Shown one piece after another: positions 42,177 to 51,723 of a DNA stretch of 64,000 nucleotides. The position numbers and the translations under genes were made by a program. The DNA comes from Gluconobacter japonicus. GTDB lineage: Bacteria; Pseudomonadota; Alphaproteobacteria; Acetobacterales; Acetobacteraceae. The DNA is taken from the NCBI RefSeq assembly GCF_002723975.1, contig NZ_BEWO01000010.1:62001-126000 (forward strand). The letters are read 5' to 3'. The notes beneath the pieces were generated by a model. The model ran no database searches. It saw nothing but the letters and a program-made list of their open reading frames with translations, and was not told where the DNA came from. Each line of letters begins with the position of its first letter. Within the stretch, counting starts at the first letter, position 1.

Positions 42177-43622
42177 TCAGAAACTCAGAACAGCATCCAG
42201 ATTGAACCAGAGCATATTGCTGGTTCCATTATTGACGGTTGCGCCAGAAACCGTGGCAGCCTGATTGAAGGGATGCGTTCCGTTAAGAGACTTGTCCAGA
42301 CGAACTTCAGGACGAACAGTCAGCGTACCGGTGCCAAGGTGGCGGTTAACGAAGGGTGGCCGATAGGCCACGCCGACCGTCAGAGCACCATAGGTCGTGG
42401 GGGGCGCGCCATAGTAAAAATAAGGCCGGTTCTGCAGGGAGTTCGTGTAGGACATATTGCCGGGATACTGATTGATGATCCCGCCGGTATTGTCGCGGAA
42501 AATTTCACCGCGAACGTTTAAAGTCAAAGACGGGTGAATGTCCCACGACAGGTAGGACGTGACGCCGTAAGCATCATCGCGCGACGCATCATCATGAAGG
42601 TAAAGCGCTTCCGCCATTAACGAGAGCGTTTTGTTGACGTGATAGGTGGCCAGAAGGCTTGCATTGTATTGCATGAGGCTATTTGCAGCCCTGCCGATCC
42701 CTGAGCTGCTCCAGCCAGCGGGGGAGGTTCGACTGGCACCATTGTTTCCCTGTGGTCCGAAATGGCCGATGGCATGCAGGTTCAGTTTGCCCCCCATCAG
42801 ATTGTTCCACGCAAAGCCGAAATACCCTTTGGGGCGACTATTGTTCCCGGCCTGACCAAATGTCGTGGAATTGCCTGCGTCGATGCCAAGGATCCAGTCC
42901 ATATGCTGGCTGAGGTGCATCGTCGCGATGATGCCAACCGTTTCGAACGGGACGATATAGTCTGATGCGTAATTGAAGGAATAGAACGGGCGGCCGAGGG
43001 CAGGTGTGCCTTCGGCGCCGATCAGGGCATACATCTGCCCAGCCTGAAAATCGATCCCGTGACGAAAGATCCACGGCGTGTGAACGTCGATATGCGCCTG
43101 AGTAGGGGCCCACTGATAAAGCCCGGTGAGCGTACCGTCTCCCATACCGATTGTCGGATCGAACCGCGCGTCTGATCCGTACATGACTTCAGCAACAAAG
43201 CCGATCCCGTAACCACCACCTATGGACGTGATGGGATGAGATATCGAACCCATTATCTGATTAAGAGTCACGGTATTAGCGCGATCCAGATAGAACTGGC
43301 CGAAATTTCGTCCAGACCGTGTCCATGGATTACCGCTGATCCCCGCTTCAACAGTCAGGTGGCCGACCAGCCCATCCCAGTAGGACAAGGAGTGCCCAGT
43401 CTTGGGTGAGAACAGATTTCCCGCTTTCAGGGCCGGGATATCCGGATCAGCGCTGTCAGCCTGATGGGACGTTGATGGTAGCATCGTCGGTGGATTGGGG
43501 TTAGGTGTCCCGTCCGGCGTAATAGCTGTGTTCGACGTGGCGGCCGCCTGAGCGTAAGCAAAAGACGGGAGAGCCGTTCCAACGAGCAGGCAGAAGACTG
43601 CCAGGACGTGTTTGTCCGACAC
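42177..43622 (-). CDS. Outer-membrane beta-barrel porin (BBP2/OmpL-like)
   Basis: An exported protein of 481 residues. A GTG at 43622 gives a compact signal peptide (MSDKHVLAVFCLLVGTALPS, cleavage after AYA) and has AGGAACGG upstream; a TTG 12 codons earlier is also open. After a proline-rich linker the sequence alternates polar and aromatic residues as in barrels. It includes GYGIGFVAEVMYGSDARFDP, DFQAGQMYALIGAEG and APTQAHIDVHTPWIF and ends with the terminal phenylalanine LDAVLSF. This resembles the putative beta-barrel porin-2 family. It lies 48 bp (12 bp from the TTG) after the ethanolamine permease gene on the same strand, so it may be the operon's outer-membrane channel. Confidence 0.75.
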   Translation of the reverse strand: MSDKHVLAVFCLLVGTALPSFAYAQAAATSNTAITPDGTPNPNPPTMLPSTSHQADSADPDIPALKAGNLFSPKTGHSLSYWDGLVGHLTVEAGISGNPWTRSGRNFGQFYLDRANTVTLNQIMGSISHPITSIGGGYGIGFVAEVMYGSDARFDPTIGMGDGTLTGLYQWAPTQAHIDVHTPWIFRHGIDFQAGQMYALIGAEGTPALGRPFYSFNYASDYIVPFETVGIIATMHLSQHMDWILGIDAGNSTTFGQAGNNSRPKGYFGFAWNNLMGGKLNLHAIGHFGPQGNNGASRTSPAGWSSSGIGRAANSLMQYNASLLATYHVNKTLSLMAEALYLHDDASRDDAYGVTSYLSWDIHPSLTLNVRGEIFRDNTGGIINQYPGNMSYTNSLQNRPYFYYGAPPTTYGALTVGVAYRPPFVNRHLGTGTLTVRPEVRLDKSLNGTHPFNQAATVSGATVNNGTSNMLWFNLDAVLSF

Positions 43623-43670
43623 GCGAAATCCGTTCCTGAAAGTTTCGGGGAAAGACAACAGCGAATAAAC

Positions 43671-45035
43671 TCAGACCTCGGCCCTGATCCGAGTTTGTGC
43701 GTTCTGGTATTTTCGCATGAAGACAGCGCTTAGGATCGCCATGAATGCGATGTAGATCGCGCAGACTTCGGGATTGTAGTATGTCACGGCTGCCAGAAGG
43801 ACGACTGCGCCAGTCAGAGCGATGCCGGGCAGGACGGGGTAGAGCGGTGCGTGGTAAGTGCGCGGCAGGGAAGGCTCTGTTCGACGAAGGCGGAACAGGC
43901 TGATCATACTCAGGATATACATAGTGAGAGATCCGAACACAGCCATGGTCACAAGAGTTGCCGTCAGGGACTGACCGTGAATCGAAATGACATCATCGGA
44001 AAAAATGGCTGCAATGCCAATGACGCCACCAGCAATCGTAGCCGTATACGGTGTATGAAAACGCGGATGAACTTTGCCGAGAACCGCCGGTAGAAAGCCG
44101 GCACGCGCCATGGCAAAGATCTGTCTTGCATAACCCATGATGATGCCATGCAGGGATGCGACGAGGCCGAACAGACCAAGCCAGACCAGCATATGCAGCC
44201 ATCCGCTGTGCGCCCCTACGACATGCTTCATGGCCTGTGGGAGAGGATCATTCAGGTTGGCAAGAGCGTGCCAGTCTCCGGCACCTCCAGCAAAAACCAT
44301 GACGCCAAAGGCCAGAAAGACAAGCGTGAGAACGCCCGCAACATACGCAATCGGAATAGAGCGGCGGGGATTGCTGGCCTCTTCAGCCGCCATGGCCACA
44401 CCTTCGATGGCGAGAAAGAACCAGATGGCAAAAGGGATGGCCGCGAAAATGCCCCCCATGGCTTCCCAGCCGAAATGAGGAGCTACGCCCCAACCGTCAT
44501 GCAGGAAATTGTCCCACGAGAAGGCGGGAGCGACGACGCCCATGAAGACGAGCAACTCAATAATGGCGGCAATTGTAATGAACAATTCGAACGTCGCTGC
44601 AATATGCACGCCGACAATGTTGAGTGCCATGAAGATCATATAAGCACCTAGAGCCGCGACTTTGGGCGAGAGATGCGGAAACTGAACGTTCAGGTAAGCA
44701 CCGATGGCGAGAGCAATCGCAGGGGGTGCGAAAATGAACTCGACCAAAGTGGCGAGACCCGCAATCAGACCGCCCCATCGGCCCAGGGCGCGATGACTAT
44801 AGGCGAACGGACCACCAGCCTGTGGGATCGCACAGGTCAGTTCCGTGAAGCTGAAAATGAAGCTCGTATAGACGAGGGCGACAAACACGGTCGCAATCAG
44901 GAAGCCAAGCGTTCCGGCTGTTGCCCAGCCGTAACTCCAGCCGAAATATTCTCCGGAAATAACAAGACCAACGGCAATGCCCCAAAGATGGAATGCACTC
45001 AGGGACTTGTTGAGATGCGACGGCGCATTGCTCAT
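43671..45035 (-). CDS. eat: Ethanolamine permease, APC superfamily
   Basis: A 454-residue inner-membrane transporter with 12 hydrophobic segments. The start LNKSLSAFHLWGIAVGLVIS and GEYFGWSYGWATAGTLGFLI are typical of the Eat/EutP ethanolamine permeases, as are ELTCAIPQAGGPFAYSHRAL and WFFLAIEGVAMAAEEASNPR. It takes ethanolamine into the cytoplasm for EutBC, whose genes precede it (4-bp overlap with eutC). This permease-plus-EutBC arrangement is the form without a microcompartment; no eut shell genes are seen. Confidence 0.92.
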   Translation of the reverse strand: MSNAPSHLNKSLSAFHLWGIAVGLVISGEYFGWSYGWATAGTLGFLIATVFVALVYTSFIFSFTELTCAIPQAGGPFAYSHRALGRWGGLIAGLATLVEFIFAPPAIALAIGAYLNVQFPHLSPKVAALGAYMIFMALNIVGVHIAATFELFITIAAIIELLVFMGVVAPAFSWDNFLHDGWGVAPHFGWEAMGGIFAAIPFAIWFFLAIEGVAMAAEEASNPRRSIPIAYVAGVLTLVFLAFGVMVFAGGAGDWHALANLNDPLPQAMKHVVGAHSGWLHMLVWLGLFGLVASLHGIIMGYARQIFAMARAGFLPAVLGKVHPRFHTPYTATIAGGVIGIAAIFSDDVISIHGQSLTATLVTMAVFGSLTMYILSMISLFRLRRTEPSLPRTYHAPLYPVLPGIALTGAVVLLAAVTYYNPEVCAIYIAFMAILSAVFMRKYQNAQTRIRAEV

Positions 45036-45826
45036 TGGTCGTTGTCCTTTTCAAGAAGGGGAACGGAAGTTTCGAGGGTTACGACTTCAGGAGCAGCATC
45101 TTTGAGACCCACGCCTGTGAGCTTCAGGTGTCTGGCTTCCCGCATCAGCCAGGAAAGCTTTGCTGCCGCAGCCGGGACAGTCATGCCGTGTGGGTGGATG
45201 TTCGAGAGGCAGTTCCGGGATGAATCGGGGCAGCCAACATACGGCCCGTAGGTCAGATAGACACCCATACTGTCCGCCACGCTAAGACCAGGTCTCTCGC
45301 CAATCATCATGACAACCATCCTCGCGCCAAGCATCACAGCAATCTCATCCCCCAAAGCGACCCGGGCCTGCGTGGCGATGACCAGAGGCGCGACGGTCCA
45401 GTCAGCAAGCTGGGCCTGCATAGCCCGGAACAGGGAAATTGCGCTCTGTTGTGTGGCAAAGGACGACAAGCCGTCTCCCGCGACGAAAACCACATCCCAA
45501 TCACCTTTTGGAAGCGTAGCAGCGGCTTCGGGATCAAGTCGCCGTCCAAGATCCGGGCGGCGCAAATAGGTCGAACGGTCGGGCGCACGGCTCTGAACGC
45601 AATAATATGGCTCATCGCCCAGAGAACCCGTCAGGATTTCAATGTTCAGAGGCGTATGAACCGCATCCCTTGCCTGTGCGTGAGAGGCTTGAAAATCCAG
45701 AACATCGTTGGTTTTCAGGCCATTTCCTGTGCGGCCCAGCCCAATCCGGGCGCGGGTGAGTTGGCGCAAGTCTTGCCATGGATCTGGTATCTGGGATGTC
45801 GGGGAGGTAATGCGGTCGTCCGTCAT
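45032..45826 (-). CDS. eutC: Ethanolamine ammonia-lyase small subunit
   Basis: The 264-residue light chain of the adenosylcobalamin enzyme that converts ethanolamine to acetaldehyde and ammonia. Family marks are LRQLTRARIGLGRTGNGLKT near the N-terminus, FQASHAQARDAVHTPLN, VVFVAGDGLSSFATQQSA, IGERPGLSVADSMGVYLTYG and the late DSSRNCLSNIHPHGM with conserved cysteine. It follows eutB with a 2-base gap. The acetaldehyde dehydrogenase expected next in the pathway is not in this operon. Confidence 0.95.
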   Translation of the reverse strand: MTDDRITSPTSQIPDPWQDLRQLTRARIGLGRTGNGLKTNDVLDFQASHAQARDAVHTPLNIEILTGSLGDEPYYCVQSRAPDRSTYLRRPDLGRRLDPEAAATLPKGDWDVVFVAGDGLSSFATQQSAISLFRAMQAQLADWTVAPLVIATQARVALGDEIAVMLGARMVVMMIGERPGLSVADSMGVYLTYGPYVGCPDSSRNCLSNIHPHGMTVPAAAAKLSWLMREARHLKLTGVGLKDAAPEVVTLETSVPLLEKDNDQ

Positions 45827-45828
45827 GA

Positions 45829-47217
45829 TCAGCGCACCATCTGGCCGAGAAGAGTCTGTCCGGGAGGAACGTCCAGAACCTTGTCGTTCCGCGCATCATA
45901 CAGACCCATCCGCTCCAGCCAGCCTGCAAATTCCGGTGCGGGTTTCAAATTCAGAAGTTTGCGAAGGCTCAGAAGGTCGTGGAAGGACAGGCTCTGGTAG
46001 TTGAGCATGATGTCATCCGCACCTGGAACCCCGATCAGGAACGTGATGCCTGCCGCCCCCAGAAGGACCATCAGATTATCCATATCATCCTGATCGGCTT
46101 CGGCGTGGTTGGTGTAACAGGCATCACAGCCCATCGGCACGCCGAGCAGTTTGGCGCAGAAATGATCTTCCAGGGCGGCCCGGATGATCTGCTTGCCGTC
46201 ATAAAGATATTCAGGGCCGATAAAGCCCACGACCGTATTTACCAGCAGGGGGTTATAGGCCCGTGCTACAGCGTAAGCTCGGGCTTCCACGGTCTGCTGG
46301 TCCACACCGTGATTAGCTTCGGCGGACAGCGCAGCGCCCTGACCCGTCTCAAAATACATGACATTATTGCCAAGAGTGCCACGATTGAGAGTCAGCGCTG
46401 CCTCATGAGCTTCTTTCAAAATCCCGAGACTGACGCCAAAGCCTTCATTGGCTTTTTGTGTCCCCGCAATGGACTGCAAGACCAGATCGACCGCGCCGCC
46501 ACGGTTCATGATCTCGATCGTGTTCGTAACATGTGTCAGAACGCAGGTCTGAGTCGGAATGTCATAGCGCTGACGAGCGTGGTCGAGCATCTCCAGAAGG
46601 GCGAGGCCGTTCGAGACGCTGTCGGTCGCGGGGTTGATACCGATGACGGCATCCCCCATCCCGCGTAAAAGGCCGTCCAGAGTTGAAGCAGCAATTCCCT
46701 TCAGATCATCTGTCGGGTGATTGGGTTGAAGACGCGTCGCCAGACAGCCTTCCAAGCCAATGGTGTTCCGGAACTTCGTGACGACCCGGATCTTGCGAGA
46801 GACTGTCATAAGATCCTGATTGCGCATGATCTTGCTGACAGCGGCCGCCATTTCCGGCGTGATCCCGGCAGCGATGGAAGAGAGCGCTTCAGATGTGGCC
46901 TCATCGGATAACAGCCAGTCCCGGAAGCCGCCAACGGTCAGGGACGCCACAGGCGAAAACGCCTGAGCATCATGTGTATCCATAATCAGGCGCGTGACGT
47001 CATCTGCCTCGTAAGGGATGAGCGTTTCATGAAGGAACGTGCGGAGTGGCAAGTCTGCCAGAGCATATCGGGCGGCAATTCGCTGAGCATCAGAACTGGC
47101 CGCCAGACCGGCAAGTTCGTCTCCAGAACGCGCTGGGGAGGCCTTGGCCATCAGGGTTTTCAGGTCCCCGAACGTGTAATGTTCCCCTCGCAGGGTGCAT
47201 CCGTAAGCCATGGCCAC
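45829..47217 (-). CDS. eutB: Ethanolamine ammonia-lyase large subunit
   Basis: The 462-residue catalytic heavy chain, of usual length. It begins MAMAYGCTLRGEHYTFGDLK and contains LMAKASPARSGDELAGLAA, LRGMGDAVIGINPATDSV, CVLTHVTNTIEIMNRGGAVD, YFETGQGAALSAEANHGVDQ, GFIGPEYLYDGKQIIRAALE and LGVPMGCDACYTNHAEADQD, all diagnostic. It binds base-on adenosylcobalamin at the interface with EutC. It is the first gene of the eutB-eutC-permease-porin operon and is divergent from an AraC-type regulator. It is a B12 consumer, in keeping with the synthesis and uptake genes earlier in the window. Confidence 0.96.
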   Translation of the reverse strand: MAMAYGCTLRGEHYTFGDLKTLMAKASPARSGDELAGLAASSDAQRIAARYALADLPLRTFLHETLIPYEADDVTRLIMDTHDAQAFSPVASLTVGGFRDWLLSDEATSEALSSIAAGITPEMAAAVSKIMRNQDLMTVSRKIRVVTKFRNTIGLEGCLATRLQPNHPTDDLKGIAASTLDGLLRGMGDAVIGINPATDSVSNGLALLEMLDHARQRYDIPTQTCVLTHVTNTIEIMNRGGAVDLVLQSIAGTQKANEGFGVSLGILKEAHEAALTLNRGTLGNNVMYFETGQGAALSAEANHGVDQQTVEARAYAVARAYNPLLVNTVVGFIGPEYLYDGKQIIRAALEDHFCAKLLGVPMGCDACYTNHAEADQDDMDNLMVLLGAAGITFLIGVPGADDIMLNYQSLSFHDLLSLRKLLNLKPAPEFAGWLERMGLYDARNDKVLDVPPGQTLLGQMVR

Positions 47218-47393
47218 AATCCTGTTTCTCTGATCTACCCGAACTCTATCAGAAGACGATCCAGGTTTTGTCCGTTAGCGCAATTATATCTTTTTCGGAT
47301 TGATCATGACTTGACACCAGACGACAAGGTTTTGACATTTGACAACAATCCGCCCAACACTTCGCGTTGAGTGAGCAGCAACACGAAGATGCG

Positions 47394-48455
47394 ATGTCAT
47401 CCTTTTCAAAGCCCTCCGAATCAAAGGCCCATGTTCTTGCCGCAGCCGCGGCGGGGGTGGAAGATTTTCTGACATCTCAAGGCGGAGACATGGAACGGAT
47501 TGCCGGACGTTCCGGCCTTTCAACACGGCAGTTTGCCTTGCCGACCGACGCTTTGAACCTTGCGGCCTACTGTCGTCTGTTTGCCGAAGCCGAAATAGAG
47601 ACCCGCAATGGAAATATCGGTCTGTGCTTCGGCCAGCAGTTCAAACCCCACCAACTTGGCCTCATTGGCTACATCGCCCTGTGTTCTGAGACTGTAGAGC
47701 AGGCCGTCCGCAATCTGGCCGCCTATTTCGGGTATCATCAGGCTTCTACTGTGACATGCCTGACCGAGACTGCTGAGACGTTTCAGCTCGATTACATGAT
47801 CACTGACCCGACCATTCAACACCGCCGCCATGATGCCGAACTGACGATGGGCATGTTTGCAAATATTCTCCGAACAGGACTGGGGTCAGCCTGGACCCCG
47901 CAGGCCGTTCTGTTCGCCCACGACCAGCCGGAGCAGGCGGGAGAACACCGCGATGTGTTTCAGTCAGATATCCGTTTTGCGACAGGGCGAAATGCGCTGA
48001 TCTTCCGGAGAGACAGGCTGGAGACACGGATGCCGGGAGCGGATGCTGGCCTGTTGCAGATCATGAAATCTTCTCTGGTAACATTGGCTCGGGGTCCTGA
48101 GAATGCGAAGTCAGAACAGGCACCGTCTCTGAGGCAGCAGGTCATCATGCAGATCAGGACCTGTCTGCCGCATGGGGGATGCGAGTTCTGGGAAATTGCT
48201 GAGAAACTTGCCCTCTCTCCCTGGACGCTGCAGCGTCGGCTGGGGCAGCTAGGGCTTTCCTACTCTGCTTTATTGGATGAAGTCCGTCAGATTGACGCCA
48301 TTCGCCTTCTGACGGAAGCCAATAGAGACATCAGCGAAATCGCCATTCTTCTGGGCTATACCGAAACAAGTGCCTTCAGCCGGGCTTTTCGACGATGGTT
48401 CGGAATGTCTCCCCGTGTCTGGCAACAACAGAATAACGGACGCCCCAGTCGATAG
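47394..48455 (+). CDS. AraC-family transcriptional regulator of the ethanolamine operon
   Basis: A 353-residue regulator. The ATG at 47394 has GAAG upstream; a TTG nine codons earlier is the alternative. The N-terminal half is an arabinose-binding-like effector domain (ALPTDALNLAAYCRLFAEAE, FGQQFKPHQLGLIGYIALCS). The C-terminal AraC helix-turn-helix pair reads EIAEKLALSPWTLQRRLGQL and EIAILLGYTETSAFSRAFRR, with WFGMSPRVWQQQ. It is divergent from eutB with an intergenic gap of about 175 bases, so it most likely controls that operon in response to ethanolamine. It is of the OruR/ArgR-like type, not clearly orthologous to enterobacterial EutR. Confidence 0.86.
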   Translation: MSSFSKPSESKAHVLAAAAAGVEDFLTSQGGDMERIAGRSGLSTRQFALPTDALNLAAYCRLFAEAEIETRNGNIGLCFGQQFKPHQLGLIGYIALCSETVEQAVRNLAAYFGYHQASTVTCLTETAETFQLDYMITDPTIQHRRHDAELTMGMFANILRTGLGSAWTPQAVLFAHDQPEQAGEHRDVFQSDIRFATGRNALIFRRDRLETRMPGADAGLLQIMKSSLVTLARGPENAKSEQAPSLRQQVIMQIRTCLPHGGCEFWEIAEKLALSPWTLQRRLGQLGLSYSALLDEVRQIDAIRLLTEANRDISEIAILLGYTETSAFSRAFRRWFGMSPRVWQQQNNGRPSR

Positions 48456-48495
48456 GTATTTCCTGGGAGAGACCACCTCGTGTAGGAACGCATGC

Positions 48496-48918
48496 ATGAG
48501 TGTTGAAGTCATGCCCGGTCTGATCCTCAAAGACGAAGATCTAAGAGTGACCTATATCCTTGCGTCTGGCCCGGGTGGCCAGAACGTCAACAAGGTTGCG
48601 ACAGCCGCGCAGCTTCGTTTTGACGCAGCAGGTTCTCCGGCACTGTCAGAGCGCGTACGGACCCGACTGCTTGAAATTGCAGGCAGTCGCGCAACCCGGG
48701 ACGGAGAAATCGTGTTGACGGGACGACGCTTTCGCACGCAGCTCCGCAACCGGGAAGACGTTATTGAACGATTGGCGGCGATGATCCGTGAGGCTGCTCA
48801 TCGACAGGCTTTCCGCGTCCCGACGCGACCGGGCAAGGCGGCCCGTCAGAAGCGAATGGATGGAAAATCCCATCGGGCGGGAATCAAGCGCAACCGGAAA
48901 GTCCGTCTGGACGATTAG
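48496..48918 (+). CDS. arfB: Alternative ribosome-rescue factor ArfB (peptidyl-tRNA hydrolase)
   Basis: ArfB enters stalled ribosomes and releases the nascent chain. The 140-residue protein starts MSVEVMPGLILKDEDLRVTY with AGGAA about 8 bases upstream; an in-frame extension to 48370 overlaps the AraC gene and is not family-like. The catalytic GGQ motif is at residues 27-29 (SGPGGQNVNK), followed by TAAQLRFDAAGSPALSERVR. The C-terminus is strongly basic (RQKRMDGKSHRAGIKRNRK), as needed to fill the empty mRNA channel. Confidence 0.93.
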   Translation: MSVEVMPGLILKDEDLRVTYILASGPGGQNVNKVATAAQLRFDAAGSPALSERVRTRLLEIAGSRATRDGEIVLTGRRFRTQLRNREDVIERLAAMIREAAHRQAFRVPTRPGKAARQKRMDGKSHRAGIKRNRKVRLDD

Positions 48919-48929
48919 GAAGGAAAGAC

Positions 48930-49478
48930 ATGATGGCACATCTGTCCGCACTGAAATGGGGAACAGGCGCAAGAACATTTGAGATGTTTCTGGAGCCGAC
49001 GTGCCCGTTTTCTGTCAAGGCGCTTCGCAAAATCCCTATTCTTCTCGAAGAAGTCGGAGAAGATCGGCTGACAGTGCACATCCGCCTTCAGTCACAGCCC
49101 TGGCACATGCTCTCCGGCGTGATCGTTCGCGCCATTCTCGCAGCGTCCACGCTAGAGCAGGGACGGGACAGAGCGCATGATGTCCTCCTGGCCGTGGCGG
49201 ACCATCGGGAAGAATTCGAGTTCACCGATCATTGTTCTGGCCTGAATATGAACACCACTCCGGCTGAAATCCTTGCACGTCTCGAAACTTATAGCGGGGT
49301 CGCCCTCGCTGAGGCCTTTACGCTCGAAGACGTTACGAAGGCTGTAAAGTGGCATGCGAAATATTCTCGGCAGAACGGCATTCATGTCTCTCCGACCTTC
49401 ATGGTGGATGGGCTGATTGATCCGGCGTTCAGCAGCGGGGACAGCGTGGAAGATTGGGCGGGCCGCCTGTTCGCGTAA
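48930..49478 (+). CDS. Thioredoxin-fold DsbA-like protein with CxxS motif
   Basis: A 182-residue protein without a signal peptide, 11 bp after arfB. The N-terminal strand ends in FEMFLEPTCPFSVKALRK, with Cys25-Pro-Phe-Ser28 where DsbA-type enzymes have CxxC. The cis-proline loop is HVSPTFMVDGLIDP. The middle is an all-helical insertion as in the DsbA/thioredoxin-4 group. With one cysteine it cannot form the usual active-site disulfide and may act through glutathione or reduce mixed disulfides. I do not recognise a named family. It may be co-transcribed with arfB. Confidence 0.7.
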   Translation: MMAHLSALKWGTGARTFEMFLEPTCPFSVKALRKIPILLEEVGEDRLTVHIRLQSQPWHMLSGVIVRAILAASTLEQGRDRAHDVLLAVADHREEFEFTDHCSGLNMNTTPAEILARLETYSGVALAEAFTLEDVTKAVKWHAKYSRQNGIHVSPTFMVDGLIDPAFSSGDSVEDWAGRLFA

Positions 49479-49559
49479 CCCGCTGACGAAACAGAGGGTT
49501 GGACGTTGTGCGGCTTCTCCCATACAGTCGCGGTAACGTAAGACTTTCAGGATGTTTCA

Positions 49560-51689
49560 ATGACTTCCAACCTCTGGATCAGGGCCGCTTTCGCCCTGAC
49601 ACTCGGATCTTTCGCCGGAACTGAAGCTCAAGCTGCTGCGGCCAATCCGTTCTTCACGGCCAGCACGCTCCCTTATCAGGCCCCACGCTTCGATCTGATC
49701 AAGGATAGTGACTACGCGCCCGCTTTTGAGCGTGGCATGGCCGATCATCTGCGCGAAATTACGGCCATTGCGAACAACAAGGCTGCGCCCACGTTCGACA
49801 ACACGATCGTGGCGATGGAAAAGGCCGGCCGTCTGCTGGACCGGGTGCAGGAAACGTTCTTTGGCGTTTATCAGGCGAATAGTGATGCAGAGCTGGACAA
49901 GGTTGAGAGCCGCGAAGCGCCGCGCCTGTCCCAGCATGAAGATGAGATCTATCTTAACGAGCGTCTGTTTGCGCGCGTCAAGAAACTGCATGATACCCGC
50001 GACAGCCTGAACCTGAATGCCGAGCAGGCGCAGCTTCTGGATGTGTATTATCAGCAGTTCGTTCATGCCGGTGCAGAGCTGTCCAAGGCCGACAAGGTCA
50101 AGCTGCGCGCCATCAACACCAAGCTGGCCAATCTTGAATCCGTCTATCAGCAAAAGCTGATTGCCGCTGCGAAAGACGGTGCCTTTGTTGTTGACAGCAA
50201 GGATGCACTGGCAGGCCTTGATGACGGTGCCATCGCCTCAGCCCAGAAAGACGCGGAAAGCCGCCAGCTGACCGGTAAATGGGTTCTTCCGCTTCAGAAC
50301 ACGACCCAGCAGCCCGCTCTTGAAAATCTGAGCAAGCGCGAAACCCGTCAGGCCCTGTTCGAACAGAGTTGGAACCGTGCCGAGAAGGGTGACAAGAACG
50401 ACACTCGCGCCACGATTTCCGAACTAGCCCAGCTACGCGCCCAGAAGGCCGCGCTGTTCGGCTATCCGAGCTTCGCGGCCTATACGCTTTATGACCAGAT
50501 GGCCAAGACGCCCGAAGCGGCCGAAGATTTTATGCAGAAGCTCGTTCCGGCCGTGGCTGCCGAGCAGAAGCGGGAAGGGGCTGTTCTTCAGGACGCAATC
50601 CATCGTGATGGCGAAAACTTCACGCTGAAGCCCTGGGACTGGAACCGGTATGCGGAGCAGGTCCGTCATGAGAAATATGCGCTGAACCAGGATGATGTGA
50701 AGCCATACTTCGAACTCAAGACGGTTCTGACAGACGGTGTGTTCTTCGCCGCCAATCAGCTTTATGGGATCACATTCAAGCAGCTTACAGATATTCCAGT
50801 CTATAACCCGGACGTTATGGTGTTCGAGGTCTTCGACAAGGACGGCTCACAGCTTGGCCTGATGTATTTCGATTACTTCAAGCGTGACACGAAGTCTGGC
50901 GGTGCCTGGATGTCCAATTTTGTTGGCCAGTCCTCGCTCCTTGATACCAAGCCCGTCATTTACAATGTTGCGAACTTCACAAAAGCTGCACCAGGTCAAC
51001 CACAGCTCATTACGTCTGATGATGTGACGACCATGTTCCATGAGTTCGGCCATGCACTACATGGTCTGTTCGCAAGCCAGACGTACCCGACGCTGTCTGG
51101 TACGAATGTCGCCCGTGACTTCGTGGAATTCCCGTCCCAGTTCAATGAAAACTGGGCGCTGGACCCGAAGGTGCTGGCGCATTACGCCCGTCATTACAAA
51201 ACGGGCGCGCCTATGCCACAGGCATTGGTCGACAAGATCAAAAAGGCTGCCAAGTTCAACCAAGGCTATGCGCTGGGCGAAATCGTGGCAGCAGCTGAGC
51301 TGGACATGAAGTGGCATGCTCTCCCGGCAAATGCTCCGCGTCAGGATGTGGACAAGTTCGAGGCCGATGCACTGAACAGCATGGGCCTTGATGTAGCGAA
51401 CGTACCCCCGCGTTACCGGTCCAGCTACTTCCTGCATATCTGGTCCAATGGATATTCGGCTGGTTATTACGCTTATCTGTGGACGGAAATGCTGGATCAG
51501 GACGTGTTTGCCTGGTTCACACAGCATGGTGGCCTGACGCGTGAAAACGGTCAGCGCTTCCGTGACATGATCCTGTCGAAGGGTCACACCATGGATTACG
51601 GCCCGATGTTTGAAGCATTTTATGGCAAGGCACCGGACATTGAACCGATGCTGGCCCATCGCGGCCTTACGGCTGACAGCCAGAAGTAA
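49560..51689 (+). CDS. dcp: Peptidyl-dipeptidase Dcp (M3 metallopeptidase)
   Basis: A 709-residue zinc peptidase that removes C-terminal dipeptides. A signal peptide (IRAAFALTLGSFAGTEAQAA) points to the periplasm. The catalytic HEFGH is at residues 494-498 (MFHEFGHALHGLFASQTYPT), and the third zinc ligand is a glutamate in VEFPSQFNENWALD. AYTLYDQMAKTPEAAEDFMQ and the SGGAWMSNFVGQS region also fit M3A/Dcp. Length is normal. It stands alone on the plus strand with its own ribosome-binding site (CAGGATG) and converges on the peroxidase gene. Confidence 0.93.
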   Translation: MTSNLWIRAAFALTLGSFAGTEAQAAAANPFFTASTLPYQAPRFDLIKDSDYAPAFERGMADHLREITAIANNKAAPTFDNTIVAMEKAGRLLDRVQETFFGVYQANSDAELDKVESREAPRLSQHEDEIYLNERLFARVKKLHDTRDSLNLNAEQAQLLDVYYQQFVHAGAELSKADKVKLRAINTKLANLESVYQQKLIAAAKDGAFVVDSKDALAGLDDGAIASAQKDAESRQLTGKWVLPLQNTTQQPALENLSKRETRQALFEQSWNRAEKGDKNDTRATISELAQLRAQKAALFGYPSFAAYTLYDQMAKTPEAAEDFMQKLVPAVAAEQKREGAVLQDAIHRDGENFTLKPWDWNRYAEQVRHEKYALNQDDVKPYFELKTVLTDGVFFAANQLYGITFKQLTDIPVYNPDVMVFEVFDKDGSQLGLMYFDYFKRDTKSGGAWMSNFVGQSSLLDTKPVIYNVANFTKAAPGQPQLITSDDVTTMFHEFGHALHGLFASQTYPTLSGTNVARDFVEFPSQFNENWALDPKVLAHYARHYKTGAPMPQALVDKIKKAAKFNQGYALGEIVAAAELDMKWHALPANAPRQDVDKFEADALNSMGLDVANVPPRYRSSYFLHIWSNGYSAGYYAYLWTEMLDQDVFAWFTQHGGLTRENGQRFRDMILSKGHTMDYGPMFEAFYGKAPDIEPMLAHRGLTADSQK

Positions 51690-51695
51690 AAACTT

Positions 51696-51723
51696 ACGGG
51701 CGGGTGGGAGACTATCCGTCCGT
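51696..51723. terminator. Hairpin between dcp and the di-haem peroxidase gene
   Basis: ACGGGCGG (51696-51703) can pair with CCGTCCGT (51716-51723), an 8-bp stem with one G-T pair and a 12-base loop, in the short gap between convergent genes and running into the last codons of the minus-strand gene. No T-run; modest support. Confidence 0.4.
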
